NCBI GenBank assembly: GCA_964537055.1
Contig: CAZHYV010000006.1
Span: 159,587-223,586, forward strand
From: CAZHYV01 sp964537055
GTDB taxonomy: Bacteria > Myxococcota_A > Polyangia > Palsa-1104 > JAEUJZ01
Direction: 5' to 3'
DNA: 64,000 nt
Shown here: one piece after another, positions 1 to 7,716 of the stretch
How the letters are laid out: each line of letters starts with the position of its first letter
Position numbering within the stretch: position 1 is the stretch's first letter
Position numbers and translations under genes: made by a program
Notes under the pieces: model-generated
What the model saw: the letters and a program-made list of their open reading frames with translations, nothing else
The model's database searches: none
What the model was told of the DNA's origin: nothing

Positions 1-1
1 C

Positions 2-721
2 ATCGAGCTTGGTGGTTCTTACGGTCGAGATGCAGCTACAGGTCAAGGTTTGGTTCACTGTATCGTAGAATGGGCCAGAAGAGAACAAGTTACCTTGACC
101 GGAAAGAAAGCAGCGATCCAAGGGTTTGGGAACGTAGGTTCGCATAGTGCTAGGATCTTGAGTAAGCTTGGGGTAGAGCTCGTCGCGGTTGGCGATTATA
201 AAGGTTATATTTATAACCCCAAAGGGCTATCTCCTCTTCAATTGATTGAGCACGTCAAGAAAACGGGATCTGTCGTCAATTTTCCTGAGGCTCAAACGAT
301 CACCCGTGAAGAATTTTTTGCAGTCTCTTGCGATATTCTTATTCCCGCAGCGCTTGAGCTAGAGATTGGTGAAAAAGAGGCCGAATCAATCAAGGCGAAG
401 GTCATCGTAGAAGGGGCAAACGGACCTACGTATCCCGAGGCCGAAGAAATCCTCCTTCAAAGAGGAATTACTGTTCTTCCTGATATTCTCGTCAATTCAG
501 GGGGCGTGATGGTTTCTTATTTCGAATGGTTGCAAAATACCCGTTCTGAGTACTGGGACTTAGAAGAAGTGGAAGCCCGGCTAGAGAAAATTATGAAGCG
601 GACGTTTAACCAGGTGTACGATCGGATGAAGGCACAAAACATAAGTCCTCGTCTTTCCGTCTATGCCCAGGCCCTAGAGCGGATCCGCAAAGCTTATGAA
701 GTTTCAGGGATTTGGCCGTAA
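2..721 (+). CDS. Glu/Leu/Phe/Val dehydrogenase, C-terminal part (5' end outside window)
   Basis: The reading frame is open from base 2 to the stop at 719-721, so the gene begins upstream of the window; the TTG at 50 is only an internal codon. The visible 239 residues open with a GGSYGRDAATGQG stretch, typical of the substrate/cofactor region of glutamate dehydrogenases, followed by a Rossmann NAD(P)-binding fold with GFGNVGS and later EGANGPT and LVNSGGV motifs. The family oxidatively deaminates glutamate (or a branched/aromatic amino acid) to the 2-oxo acid in the cytoplasm. The EYWDLEEVEARLEKIM tail is typical of glutamate dehydrogenases. Substrate and cofactor choice cannot be settled without the N-terminal half. 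Confidence 0.9.
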   Translation: MELGGSYGRDAATGQGLVHCIVEWARREQVTLTGKKAAIQGFGNVGSHSARILSKLGVELVAVGDYKGYIYNPKGLSPLQLIEHVKKTGSVVNFPEAQTITREEFFAVSCDILIPAALELEIGEKEAESIKAKVIVEGANGPTYPEAEEILLQRGITVLPDILVNSGGVMVSYFEWLQNTRSEYWDLEEVEARLEKIMKRTFNQVYDRMKAQNISPRLSVYAQALERIRKAYEVSGIWP

Positions 722-772
722 GAGTACTTAAGCAGTAGAAATGCCTGAGAAGGCGAGTAAAGAGAGGTCTGC

Positions 773-1087
773 ATGAGAACGTACATGGGAATCTTCGTAA
801 GCCTTGGCCTGCTAGGCATGGGATGTCATCGCGAAATAGAAGAGGAACCCCTAGCACTCCATCAGTTACCCTCCTGTGACGATCCTAATGCTCCCATGAT
901 CGGGGCATTTCTATGCGTTGTTCCTAATGGCATGAAGAACAGCCTAGTCCCTGCACCTACCCAAGATTCTTCGGTAGGTGTTTCCGCAGAACCGACATCG
1001 CCCGCTGTTGCTTCGGCTTCGCCTCCCTCACTAACAGATTTTTTCAAACCAAAAACCCGGAATGGGTCTCAGACCTCTCGAAGATAA
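773..1087 (+). CDS. small lipoprotein, unknown function
   Basis: A 104-residue product with an N-terminal hydrophobic stretch ending in a lipobox (LLGMGC, lipidated Cys18), so it should be exported and lipid-anchored. The mature part is short, rich in Pro/Ser/Ala, holds two further cysteines (in LPSCDD and FLCVV) and ends in a basic tail. An AGAGAGG ribosome site lies just before the ATG. No known domain is recognised. It follows the dehydrogenase gene by about 50 bases and may be cotranscribed. Confidence 0.65.
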   Translation: MRTYMGIFVSLGLLGMGCHREIEEEPLALHQLPSCDDPNAPMIGAFLCVVPNGMKNSLVPAPTQDSSVGVSAEPTSPAVASASPPSLTDFFKPKTRNGSQTSRR

Positions 1088-1234
1088 AGAAGTTTTGATA
1101 GGGCTTTGAACGAGCTCTGGACCGGTTTTTCTTTTCAAAGAGGTAATTCAAAGGACAGGATGGATTGGCTATTGACTTTCTCCTTCTGAGGGTGGTACTC
1201 ACTATCAAAAACTGTACGATTCAAAGGAGAATTT

Positions 1235-1786
1235 ATGTCTTGCCACGACTATCATGAGTATGAACCTTGTTTGCAGGTTCGAAAACCAGCACCAGAATTT
1301 ACTGCCAAAGCTTTGGTGGATCGCGAATTTAAAACAATTTCTTTAAGCGACTATCGAGGGAAATGGGTTGTGCTCGCCTTTTATCCAATGGATTTTACTT
1401 TTGTATGTCCTACAGAGCTTGTCGGGCTAAACGACCATTACGATGATTTTGCAGACCGAGATACCGTGGTTTTGGCAGGAAGCACAGATTCCCATTATAC
1501 ACACCTAGGTTGGGTAAAAGCAGACGAGCGCCTGGGTAAGCTAAAATACCCTCTGATCGCAGACATGACAAAAACCATCGCTGCGGATTACGGAATTCTC
1601 ATCGAGGAGGAAGGGATCGCACTTCGAGGTACCTTTATCATTGATCCTGAGGGCATCCTTCGCTGGATGCAGGTCAATGATTTGGATGTTGGACGCAACG
1701 TGGATGAAATTTTGCGTACGTTGGATGCCCTGCAGACTGGCAAAAAGTGTCCCTGTGATTGGAAGCAGGGCGAAGAAACCCTGTAG
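1235..1786 (+). CDS. 2-Cys peroxiredoxin (AhpC/TSA family)
   Basis: A 183-residue thiol peroxidase expected to reduce H2O2 and organic peroxides in the cytoplasm. The thioredoxin-like fold starts around residue 14, and the peroxidatic cysteine is Cys58 in the FTFVCPTE motif. A C-terminal KCPCDW motif (Cys172/174) supplies the resolving cysteine. The first 12 residues add two more cysteines (MSCHDYHEYEPC), which is slightly unusual. An AAGGAG ribosome site precedes the ATG. The next gene encodes an AhpD-like protein, so the pair probably forms a peroxidase plus reducing partner, by analogy with AhpC/AhpD. Confidence 0.93.
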   Translation: MSCHDYHEYEPCLQVRKPAPEFTAKALVDREFKTISLSDYRGKWVVLAFYPMDFTFVCPTELVGLNDHYDDFADRDTVVLAGSTDSHYTHLGWVKADERLGKLKYPLIADMTKTIAADYGILIEEEGIALRGTFIIDPEGILRWMQVNDLDVGRNVDEILRTLDALQTGKKCPCDWKQGEETL

Positions 1787-1876
1787 ACCCACGGCAGCGA
1801 GTCACAGGTTCAATCATGCCTGAAAAGGGGCGCTTTCTGTGGCCTTTGGCCCCTCGATGAGATAAGGAATGCAAAT

Positions 1877-2461
1877 ATGAATCCCTCTTTAGATGAACTT
1901 ACCCATGCTCGCGAACGTCTGGCCGAACGCTACTCCATGAAAGAGCCTCCTTCAGTGCTTCTTAAGATTCCAGCTGAAATCGTGAAAGACACCATTTTGA
2001 ACTTGAATCGGGCATTGGATGGGGAGACAAAAATTTTGGAACGTGGGGAGCGGCTTTTGATTGGACTTGCTATCGCTGCTGTGAAGGGCGCTATTCCGTT
2101 TGCAGATTGGCTGGAGCAGGCTTGTATGGCTGCTGGAAAAAGTAAAGAAGAGTGCGAGGCAGCCAAAGCTGCTTCCTTTACCTGTGCGACATACAACGGT
2201 TATTATAAGTTTCGCGGACTGATTGAAAATCCAGAGTTTGATGCGTTCCCTCCCACCCTAAGAGCGACCCCCTTCGTAAAATCCATTCTCGGGAAAAAGT
2301 TTGTAGAGCTTCTCTGTATTGCAGTCTCTGTACAAAATGCCTGTGGCTATTGTGTTCGTGGGCATGTCAAAGTGGCAAAGGAAGAAGGAGCCACTCTCGC
2401 CATGATCGACGAGGTAGTACGCGTCGGGGCGGTGGTAGGGGCTCTTTGTCCACTTGCCTAG
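1877..2461 (+). CDS. AhpD-like / carboxymuconolactone decarboxylase family protein
   Basis: A 194-residue all-helical protein carrying the AhpD-type redox motif: Glu144, then Cys156-x2-Cys159 and His163 (ACGYCVRGH), with the same spacing as the active site of mycobacterial AhpD. Such proteins act as thiol-disulfide relays that re-reduce AhpC-type peroxiredoxins. The gene starts 90 bases after the peroxiredoxin stop and has a TAAGGA ribosome site. The adjacency and intact proton-relay residues suggest it services that peroxiredoxin; this partnership is inferred. Confidence 0.88.
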   Translation: MNPSLDELTHARERLAERYSMKEPPSVLLKIPAEIVKDTILNLNRALDGETKILERGERLLIGLAIAAVKGAIPFADWLEQACMAAGKSKEECEAAKAASFTCATYNGYYKFRGLIENPEFDAFPPTLRATPFVKSILGKKFVELLCIAVSVQNACGYCVRGHVKVAKEEGATLAMIDEVVRVGAVVGALCPLA

Positions 2462-2544
2462 AGGCAATCCTAGGGTTTGGTTCAGGTCCAAGCGCTCAGG
2501 CCCAAGCTTCGAGAGCAAAAGGTTAAAACCATCTTAAAAATGGT

Positions 2545-2784
2545 TTAGGGAGTATTCTGTGTTTTTTGTCTGATCTGCGCCTCGACCCAATCAATACAAT
2601 CAAGCTGTTTTTCATCTAAATTTTGGGTAGGAGTTTGGGTCGGGGTGGATAAACGCTTCCCGATGGTGACCCCGACACAGAAAGCCATAAATAGGAAAAG
2701 TGTTCCTCCTAGCAAGAGAAACACAAGATGTCTTCCTTGAACGTCAAGCTGGATAGAACCCGACCATCGGGATGAAGAGTTCAT
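2545..2784 (-). CDS. small single-pass membrane protein
   Basis: A 79-residue product with one strong transmembrane segment at about residues 18-42, ending in VGVTIGKRL, then a Thr/Pro/Gln linker and a short charged tail containing DCIDWVEAQI. The layout resembles the N-terminal anchor of SPOR-domain or divisome-type membrane proteins, but there is no SPOR domain, so it could be a shortened relative. No strong ribosome site is visible before the ATG. It converges with the AhpD-like gene and diverges from the MscS gene. Confidence 0.5.
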   Translation of the reverse strand: MNSSSRWSGSIQLDVQGRHLVFLLLGGTLFLFMAFCVGVTIGKRLSTPTQTPTQNLDEKQLDCIDWVEAQIRQKTQNTP

Positions 2785-2953
2785 AGACGAAACGTAGCCT
2801 GCTCTTTGGGTAAATGCAAATTTTCAAAATAGGGTAGTTGAAGGTAGTATTTTGTTCCTCTGAGATTTTTTCAAAATTCTGCTTCTCTGAAATAAAAAAT
2901 TTATAGATAATAGAGCCTATTCTTTAACCAAGCCTTAGATAGATCTGTAATTT

Positions 2954-4501
2954 ATGATGTGGAAAAAACTTCAACCTGTGGGTTGGTCTCTTCTCATGTT
3001 GGTTTCTTTTTTCTTCCGCCCTGCATCTGCGGTGCAAGAAGGAATCGATCAAAGCACTCCTAGAAAGGCTTGGGAATCTTTTTCCAGGGCCTGCTGGGAT
3101 CAGGACTACGATTTGGCAGGACTTGTTCTTCGTCCTCGAAAGGATGAAGACACAAGGACCTTGGCAAAAAAGTTTTGCGAGGTGGCCCATCATCTTCTAC
3201 GGGTAAATCCCAGCCAGCTTTCTGATGAGCCTTTTGGGAAAAAGATTGGCGAAGGAGATAGCTACGGAGAAATTACAGAGAGTGTAGGTCAAATCCTAGG
3301 GACCTCGAGTGCTGATGACATTGTTCGGCTGCGGTTAAAGAGAGAGACAAAACAATGGTTTTTCCATTACCAGGTTCTTGGGAATATTGATCGCTGGTAT
3401 AAGATGCTTGACGACCAGTGGTTACGAAGTCGGCTGCCATCATTTCTACAAAAACAAGGGCCCCTGAACCTTTCTCTTTGGCAATGGCTTGCACTACCGT
3501 TTATGTTGCTTTTGGCTTTTATTCTAGGATTTATTATCGTCCTTTTGTTACGTCTAAGCATTCGTCCTTTTCTTAAGCCGGAGCACGCTCTTTGGAATCC
3601 AGATTTACCAAACCGGCTCAAGCGGCCGTTACGGCTCTTTCTTGCGGCTATCTTTGCTCAAATTGCACTGCCGCTTCTTTATATCAATCTGCGGGTCCAA
3701 GAGGTTCTCGAAGGATTCTTACATTTGGTAAGTGCGTGGGCGGGCGTTTGGGTTCTGCTTAGGATGCTTCATCTCATTGGAGAGCACATCGGCTCCTCTT
3801 CTTGGATGAAGGTTCATCCGAACGTACAGCATATCGTTCCTTTAGGACTACGTGCCGCAAAATTTTTACTCTTTCTTATTGGCGTAGTCCTCTCGATCCG
3901 CGCGCTGGGTTATTCGATTACAAGCTTAGTTGCAGGTTTGGGAATCGGTGGTGTCGCGGTTGTCTTTGCTGCGCAAAAAACGCTAGAGCAGATCTTCGGT
4001 GGCATTGTGCTTAGCGTCGACCAACCGATGCGTGTTGGAGATCAAGTAAAAGTAGGAGAATTTACCGGGGTCGTCGAGTATATTGGTCTTAGATCTACGC
4101 GCATTCGTACTCCCGATCGAACCATGCTTACCATTCCCAACGGTAAATTGGCCGAGATGAACATCGAAAGTTTAGCAGCCCGGGACCGGATTCGCTCAGT
4201 AAATACACTAAAGCTAGAATACAGTTCAAAAGTGAGTCAGATACAATCGCTCTTGACCGCGATCAAAAACCAACTAAGCACCTATCCTAAGATTTGGCCG
4301 CATGAAATTCAGGTCTTTCTCAAGGCCCTGGGCGAACATTCGCTTGAGATTGAGATCAATTTTTGGCTACAGACGACAGAGTTTTTAGAATTTGCCAAAA
4401 TGCGGCAAGAGATCCTATTAGAAATTCTTACTTTGGTTGAAAAACAAGGAACGTTGCTTGCAATCTCTCCTAAAACGGTGCAGCTGATCAGTGGTAAGTA
4501 A
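2954..4501 (+). CDS. MscS-family mechanosensitive channel with extra periplasmic domain
   Basis: A 515-residue inner-membrane protein. A signal-like first helix is followed by a roughly 160-residue soluble domain (probably periplasmic), then several transmembrane helices. The pore-lining TM3 region is Gly/Ala-rich (GLGIGGVAVVFAAQ), followed by the MscS beta domain (DQPMRVGDQVKVGEFTGVVEYIGLRSTRI cut here in two parts: GDQVKV and GVVEYIGLRSTRI). The family opens under membrane tension and releases solutes during hypo-osmotic shock. The gene is longer than E. coli MscS (about 286 residues) because of the N-terminal domain. It stands alone. Confidence 0.9.
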   Translation: MMWKKLQPVGWSLLMLVSFFFRPASAVQEGIDQSTPRKAWESFSRACWDQDYDLAGLVLRPRKDEDTRTLAKKFCEVAHHLLRVNPSQLSDEPFGKKIGEGDSYGEITESVGQILGTSSADDIVRLRLKRETKQWFFHYQVLGNIDRWYKMLDDQWLRSRLPSFLQKQGPLNLSLWQWLALPFMLLLAFILGFIIVLLLRLSIRPFLKPEHALWNPDLPNRLKRPLRLFLAAIFAQIALPLLYINLRVQEVLEGFLHLVSAWAGVWVLLRMLHLIGEHIGSSSWMKVHPNVQHIVPLGLRAAKFLLFLIGVVLSIRALGYSITSLVAGLGIGGVAVVFAAQKTLEQIFGGIVLSVDQPMRVGDQVKVGEFTGVVEYIGLRSTRIRTPDRTMLTIPNGKLAEMNIESLAARDRIRSVNTLKLEYSSKVSQIQSLLTAIKNQLSTYPKIWPHEIQVFLKALGEHSLEIEINFWLQTTEFLEFAKMRQEILLEILTLVEKQGTLLAISPKTVQLISGK

Positions 4502-4524
4502 ATAAGCGATGGGTAGGGAAGAAG

Positions 4525-4806
4525 CTAGAGGGAATAGACCTTTTTCACGCGGAGGATTGGGGTTCCAAATCCAATCCCAAATCCGTTCTTTTCGACTTCT
4601 CCCTCGACCTCAACTTTGCTATGGCTTTTATAAAGGTCATTAGGACCCCCTTCAAGTTTATAGACATCTCCCTGGGTTGTTTTCAATGTGTAGTATCCAC
4701 CTTCTAGATCAACGTACTGCACTTCTCCCTGGACTTTCATGCTTGTATATTTCATATACATAACAGTAATGAAGAAGGATTCCGTTTGTCCATATTCTTT
4801 CTTCAT
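4525..4806 (-). CDS. small beta-rich protein of unknown function
   Basis: A 93-residue protein whose core (VEVEGEVEKNGFG, GVQYVD-like strands) looks like a compact OB-fold: alternating polar and hydrophobic residues with glycines. The N-terminal part before MKVQGEVQYV may not be translated; ATG codons at the first, sixteenth and twenty-second residues are all possible and none has a clear ribosome site. It converges with the MscS gene (23-base gap) and diverges from mreB. No function is recognised. Confidence 0.55.
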   Translation of the reverse strand: MKKEYGQTESFFITVMYMKYTSMKVQGEVQYVDLEGGYYTLKTTQGDVYKLEGGPNDLYKSHSKVEVEGEVEKNGFGIGFGTPILRVKKVYSL

Positions 4807-5017
4807 CTTTTATGCTTGGTAGATACTTTGTATAAAGAAAAGGACTGGAATTCTCAAGAACCAGCCCTACATTGTAGAAAACACAACATGTTATTTTGGG
4901 ATAAAGTAAAGACTCTCTCGTGAGGACAGACAGATTTTAGAAGAGAAAATGAGGACAGCGGCGGTTCAGAAAAAAGAGATATTCTCTGTTTTGCATGAAT
5001 TGGGAATTAGAGTGCCC

Positions 5018-5023
5018 TATAAT
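5018..5023 (+). promoter_or_regulatory. candidate -10 box upstream of the mre operon
   Basis: A perfect TATAAT lies about 100 bases before mreB, in the 319-base gap after the divergent small gene. No good -35 hexamer sits at 16-18 bases; the nearest match, TTGCAT, is 21 bases away. It is only a candidate for the promoter of mreB-mreC-mreD-PBP2-rodA. Nothing else was recognised in the gap. Confidence 0.3.
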
Positions 5024-5125
5024 GAAACCCCTTGAACTTCTACCACTTCATGTGCTACGAAAGGGAAGGGTGGGTGGTGTAGATATGACTTTTGAGAAAA
5101 GAATGACCTTTAGAGGAACTACCTT

Positions 5126-6160
5126 ATGATCTTTGATTGGGTGTACGGTTTGTTCTCAAATGACTTGGCAATTGATTTAGGGACAGCTACAGTTCTGACC
5201 TTTGTAAAAGGCAAAGGAATTGTATTTAATGAGCCCTCGGTGGTTGCCGTTCAGAGAGGCACAAACGGAAGCAAAAAGGTATTAGCCGTAGGACAACAAG
5301 CAAAAGAGATGCTGGGACGTACGCCAGGAAATATTGTTGCTGTCCGTCCTATGAAGGATGGGGTTATCGCTGATTTTGAAGTAACGGAAGCCATGCTTCG
5401 TTACTTTATCATGCGTGCACATAACCGGCGCACGCTGGTCAAACCTAGAATTATTATTTGCGTCCCTTCGGGAATTACAGAAGTAGAAAAGCGTGCGGTT
5501 CGAGATTCTGCACTTGCTGCAGGTGCCCGTGAAGTCTACCTCATCGAAGAGCCAATGGCAGCTGCAATCGGGGCGGGGCTCCCGATCACAGAACCTTCGG
5601 GAAACATGATCGTGGATATCGGAGGAGGAACGACGGAAGTTGCAGTCATTTCTCTTGCTGGAATTGTTGTATCCCAATCCGTGAGAGTAGGTGGGGATAA
5701 AATGGACGAGGCGATCGTCCAGCATATTAAAAGAAAATACAATATGCTGATTGGGGACCGGACCGCGGAAGATATTAAGAAACAGATTGGTTCGGCCTAC
5801 CCAGTAGATGAAGTGATGCAAATGGAAGTGAAGGGCCGGGATTTGGTTGCAGGGGTTCCTAGAAACCTTACAATCCATTCCGCTGAAATTCGAGAAGCAT
5901 TGGCAGAGCCAATTAATACCATCCTCGAGGCAATTCGCGTTGTTTTAGAAAAAACACCTCCTGAACTTTCTGCAGACATTATGGACCGCGGTATCGTCCT
6001 TTCAGGAGGCGGATCTCAACTTAGAAATTTAGATGTTCTCTTACGAGAGGAAACAGGCTTGCCAGTTACAATTACCGATAATCCACAACTTGCCGTGGTT
6101 CGAGGAACTGGGAAAGCGCTAGACGAATTAGGCTTGTTAAGAGAAGTGGCTGTTGCCTAA
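5126..6160 (+). CDS. mreB: rod-shape-determining protein MreB
   Basis: A 344-residue bacterial actin of normal length. It has the actin-fold nucleotide signatures: phosphate-1 loop DLGTATVLTF near residue 17, phosphate-2 MIVDIGGGTTEVAVIS, and the adenosine motif IVLSGGGSQL. MreB polymerises under the cytoplasmic membrane and guides lateral peptidoglycan synthesis with MreC, MreD, PBP2 and RodA, all encoded just downstream. An AGAGGA ribosome site precedes the ATG. It is the first gene of the cell-shape operon, which implies a rod-shaped or elongating cell. Confidence 0.98.
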   Translation: MIFDWVYGLFSNDLAIDLGTATVLTFVKGKGIVFNEPSVVAVQRGTNGSKKVLAVGQQAKEMLGRTPGNIVAVRPMKDGVIADFEVTEAMLRYFIMRAHNRRTLVKPRIIICVPSGITEVEKRAVRDSALAAGAREVYLIEEPMAAAIGAGLPITEPSGNMIVDIGGGTTEVAVISLAGIVVSQSVRVGGDKMDEAIVQHIKRKYNMLIGDRTAEDIKKQIGSAYPVDEVMQMEVKGRDLVAGVPRNLTIHSAEIREALAEPINTILEAIRVVLEKTPPELSADIMDRGIVLSGGGSQLRNLDVLLREETGLPVTITDNPQLAVVRGTGKALDELGLLREVAVA

Positions 6161-6226
6161 GGCATACCCTCAGAGTGGCTGTACTCAGGCCTTATCTCTA
6201 CGCGCAGCTCATCTGGAGGAGGAACG

Positions 6227-7153
6227 ATGAATACACGCCGAATACGACAAGTGGCTCTGATCCTAATACTTTTGGTGCTGCCCGCGTTATTTTTGAGAGC
6301 CAATGCTAAAAATGCACAAGACCTTAACTTTTTAGATCGGCTCATCCTTCGGGCGACAGCTCCTATTCAAACAGGTCTTTCGAAAGTAGCTTGGGCCATT
6401 CACGATTTTGGCTCGAATTACTTTGCGCTGGTGGGCGTAAAAAAAGAGAATCAACAACTTTTGAAGGAAAATCAGGAGCTTAAGGCCCAGATTCAAACGC
6501 TTTCCTTAGAGAAAGAGCATGTCGAGCGTTTAGAGCAGCTTCTCCGTTTCAAAAATGAGCTGAAATACGGAACCGTAGCAGCCCAGATTGTTGCTAGAGA
6601 TTCATTTCCTCTGTTAGGAAGAACGGTCCAAATTCGTTTTGATAAGGAAAATCAAGAGGTAAAGCCAGGGATGCCCGTTATTACCACAGGAGGTGTTGTT
6701 GGTAAGGTGTTACATACGTATGCCGATACATATGCAACAGTCCAATTGATTGTAGATGCAAACTTTTCAGTGCCAGTTTATCTTCCTAAAACCAGAAGTA
6801 TGGGAATCCTGCGAGGAACCGGACAGGATAATAAACTGCAGATCGAATTCGTGAATTTTCGAGACGAAATTCAGATGGATGATCCTATTATGACGACAGG
6901 AATTGGCGCCCGGGGTACAGGAAACGAAATGATCGGCTCAGGGTTTCCTTCACAACTGTACGTAGGCCAGGTGAGTGGGATTACGAAGTCTCCCTCGGGT
7001 CTTGACCAGAAGCTTCAGATCACCCCAGCTGTGAACTTGAAAGAGGTGCGGGAGGTTCTGATCGTTCTTTCCCCCTTGCCTCCGAAAGATCCGCAATCTA
7101 CACGATCCGGCCCAAGAGCCTCTTCTACCACAAGGACTCGCAGTGACCGATGA
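6227..7153 (+). CDS. mreC: rod-shape-determining protein MreC
   Basis: A 308-residue periplasmic protein anchored by one N-terminal transmembrane helix (about residues 8-25). A coiled coil follows (KKENQQLLKENQELKAQ, about 78-115), then the two-lobed beta domain of MreC that contacts PBP2. The last 25 or so residues are Ser/Thr/Arg-rich and probably disordered. A GGAGGAGG ribosome site precedes the ATG. Its stop overlaps the mreD start (ATGA), so translation of the two is probably coupled. Confidence 0.95.
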   Translation: MNTRRIRQVALILILLVLPALFLRANAKNAQDLNFLDRLILRATAPIQTGLSKVAWAIHDFGSNYFALVGVKKENQQLLKENQELKAQIQTLSLEKEHVERLEQLLRFKNELKYGTVAAQIVARDSFPLLGRTVQIRFDKENQEVKPGMPVITTGGVVGKVLHTYADTYATVQLIVDANFSVPVYLPKTRSMGILRGTGQDNKLQIEFVNFRDEIQMDDPIMTTGIGARGTGNEMIGSGFPSQLYVGQVSGITKSPSGLDQKLQITPAVNLKEVREVLIVLSPLPPKDPQSTRSGPRASSTTRTRSDR

Positions 7154-7716
7154 CATTCCCTCGATTTATCGGTTGTATCGTCGTTACTTATCTTGCTCTT
7201 ATCCTAGGATCGACCTTTTGGAACATTCTTATCACCCCTTATGTTCCAATGCCCCAGCTACCATTAATCTTGCTTATCTATTATACATTACGAGGCCCGT
7301 CCTCGATTATTTCTAAGTTTCCTTATAGTAAAAAAGAGGTAGGTCCAGTAATGCTGGTCGCCCTTGGCTGCATCTTAGGGTACCTATGCGACCTTCTCCA
7401 GTTTACACCTATGGGATTGCAAGCCCTGCTTCTATCGTTATGCACTTTAAGCCTATTTGCTCTCTCCACCAAACTGCTCGTTCGAGGAAAAGGCTTTCTT
7501 GTCGCGATTACGGGAATCACCTCACTCTGTTACAATTTTTCCCTTTACGGGATACGCAGCTGGTTAAGCGCGCGATGGCAGCTTGGTGAGGTGAGGTGGA
7601 TTCTATTCTCCTCGATCTCGACCTTTCTGTTCTCTCCTCTCATGTTTCTTCTTTTAGAACGGCTGGATTCTCGAACCATGAAAAAAACTTCTTCGCTTGG
7701 AGTGACGTTACCATGA
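7150..7716 (+). CDS. mreD: rod-shape-determining protein MreD
   Basis: A 188-residue polytopic membrane protein with about five to six hydrophobic helices, as expected for MreD. Sequence conservation in this family is low, so the call rests on topology, size and its place between mreC and the PBP2 gene. The start overlaps the mreC stop, and the stop overlaps the PBP2 start. MreD is an integral part of the Rod elongation complex. Confidence 0.88.
   Translation: MTFPRFIGCIVVTYLALILGSTFWNILITPYVPMPQLPLILLIYYTLRGPSSIISKFPYSKKEVGPVMLVALGCILGYLCDLLQFTPMGLQALLLSLCTLSLFALSTKLLVRGKGFLVAITGITSLCYNFSLYGIRSWLSARWQLGEVRWILFSSISTFLFSPLMFLLLERLDSRTMKKTSSLGVTLP

Noticed and set aside
1172..1201. TTGACT upstream of the peroxiredoxin gene as a promoter
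   Set aside because: A good -35 box, but no hexamer at the right distance resembles a -10 box.
5282..5878. 198-codon minus-strand open frame
   Set aside because: It lies wholly inside mreB and its product has no recognisable features.
7596..7712. Extended N-terminus of the PBP2 gene
   Set aside because: These codons lie inside mreD; the ATG at 7713 with an upstream GGAG and an overlap with the mreD stop is the better start.
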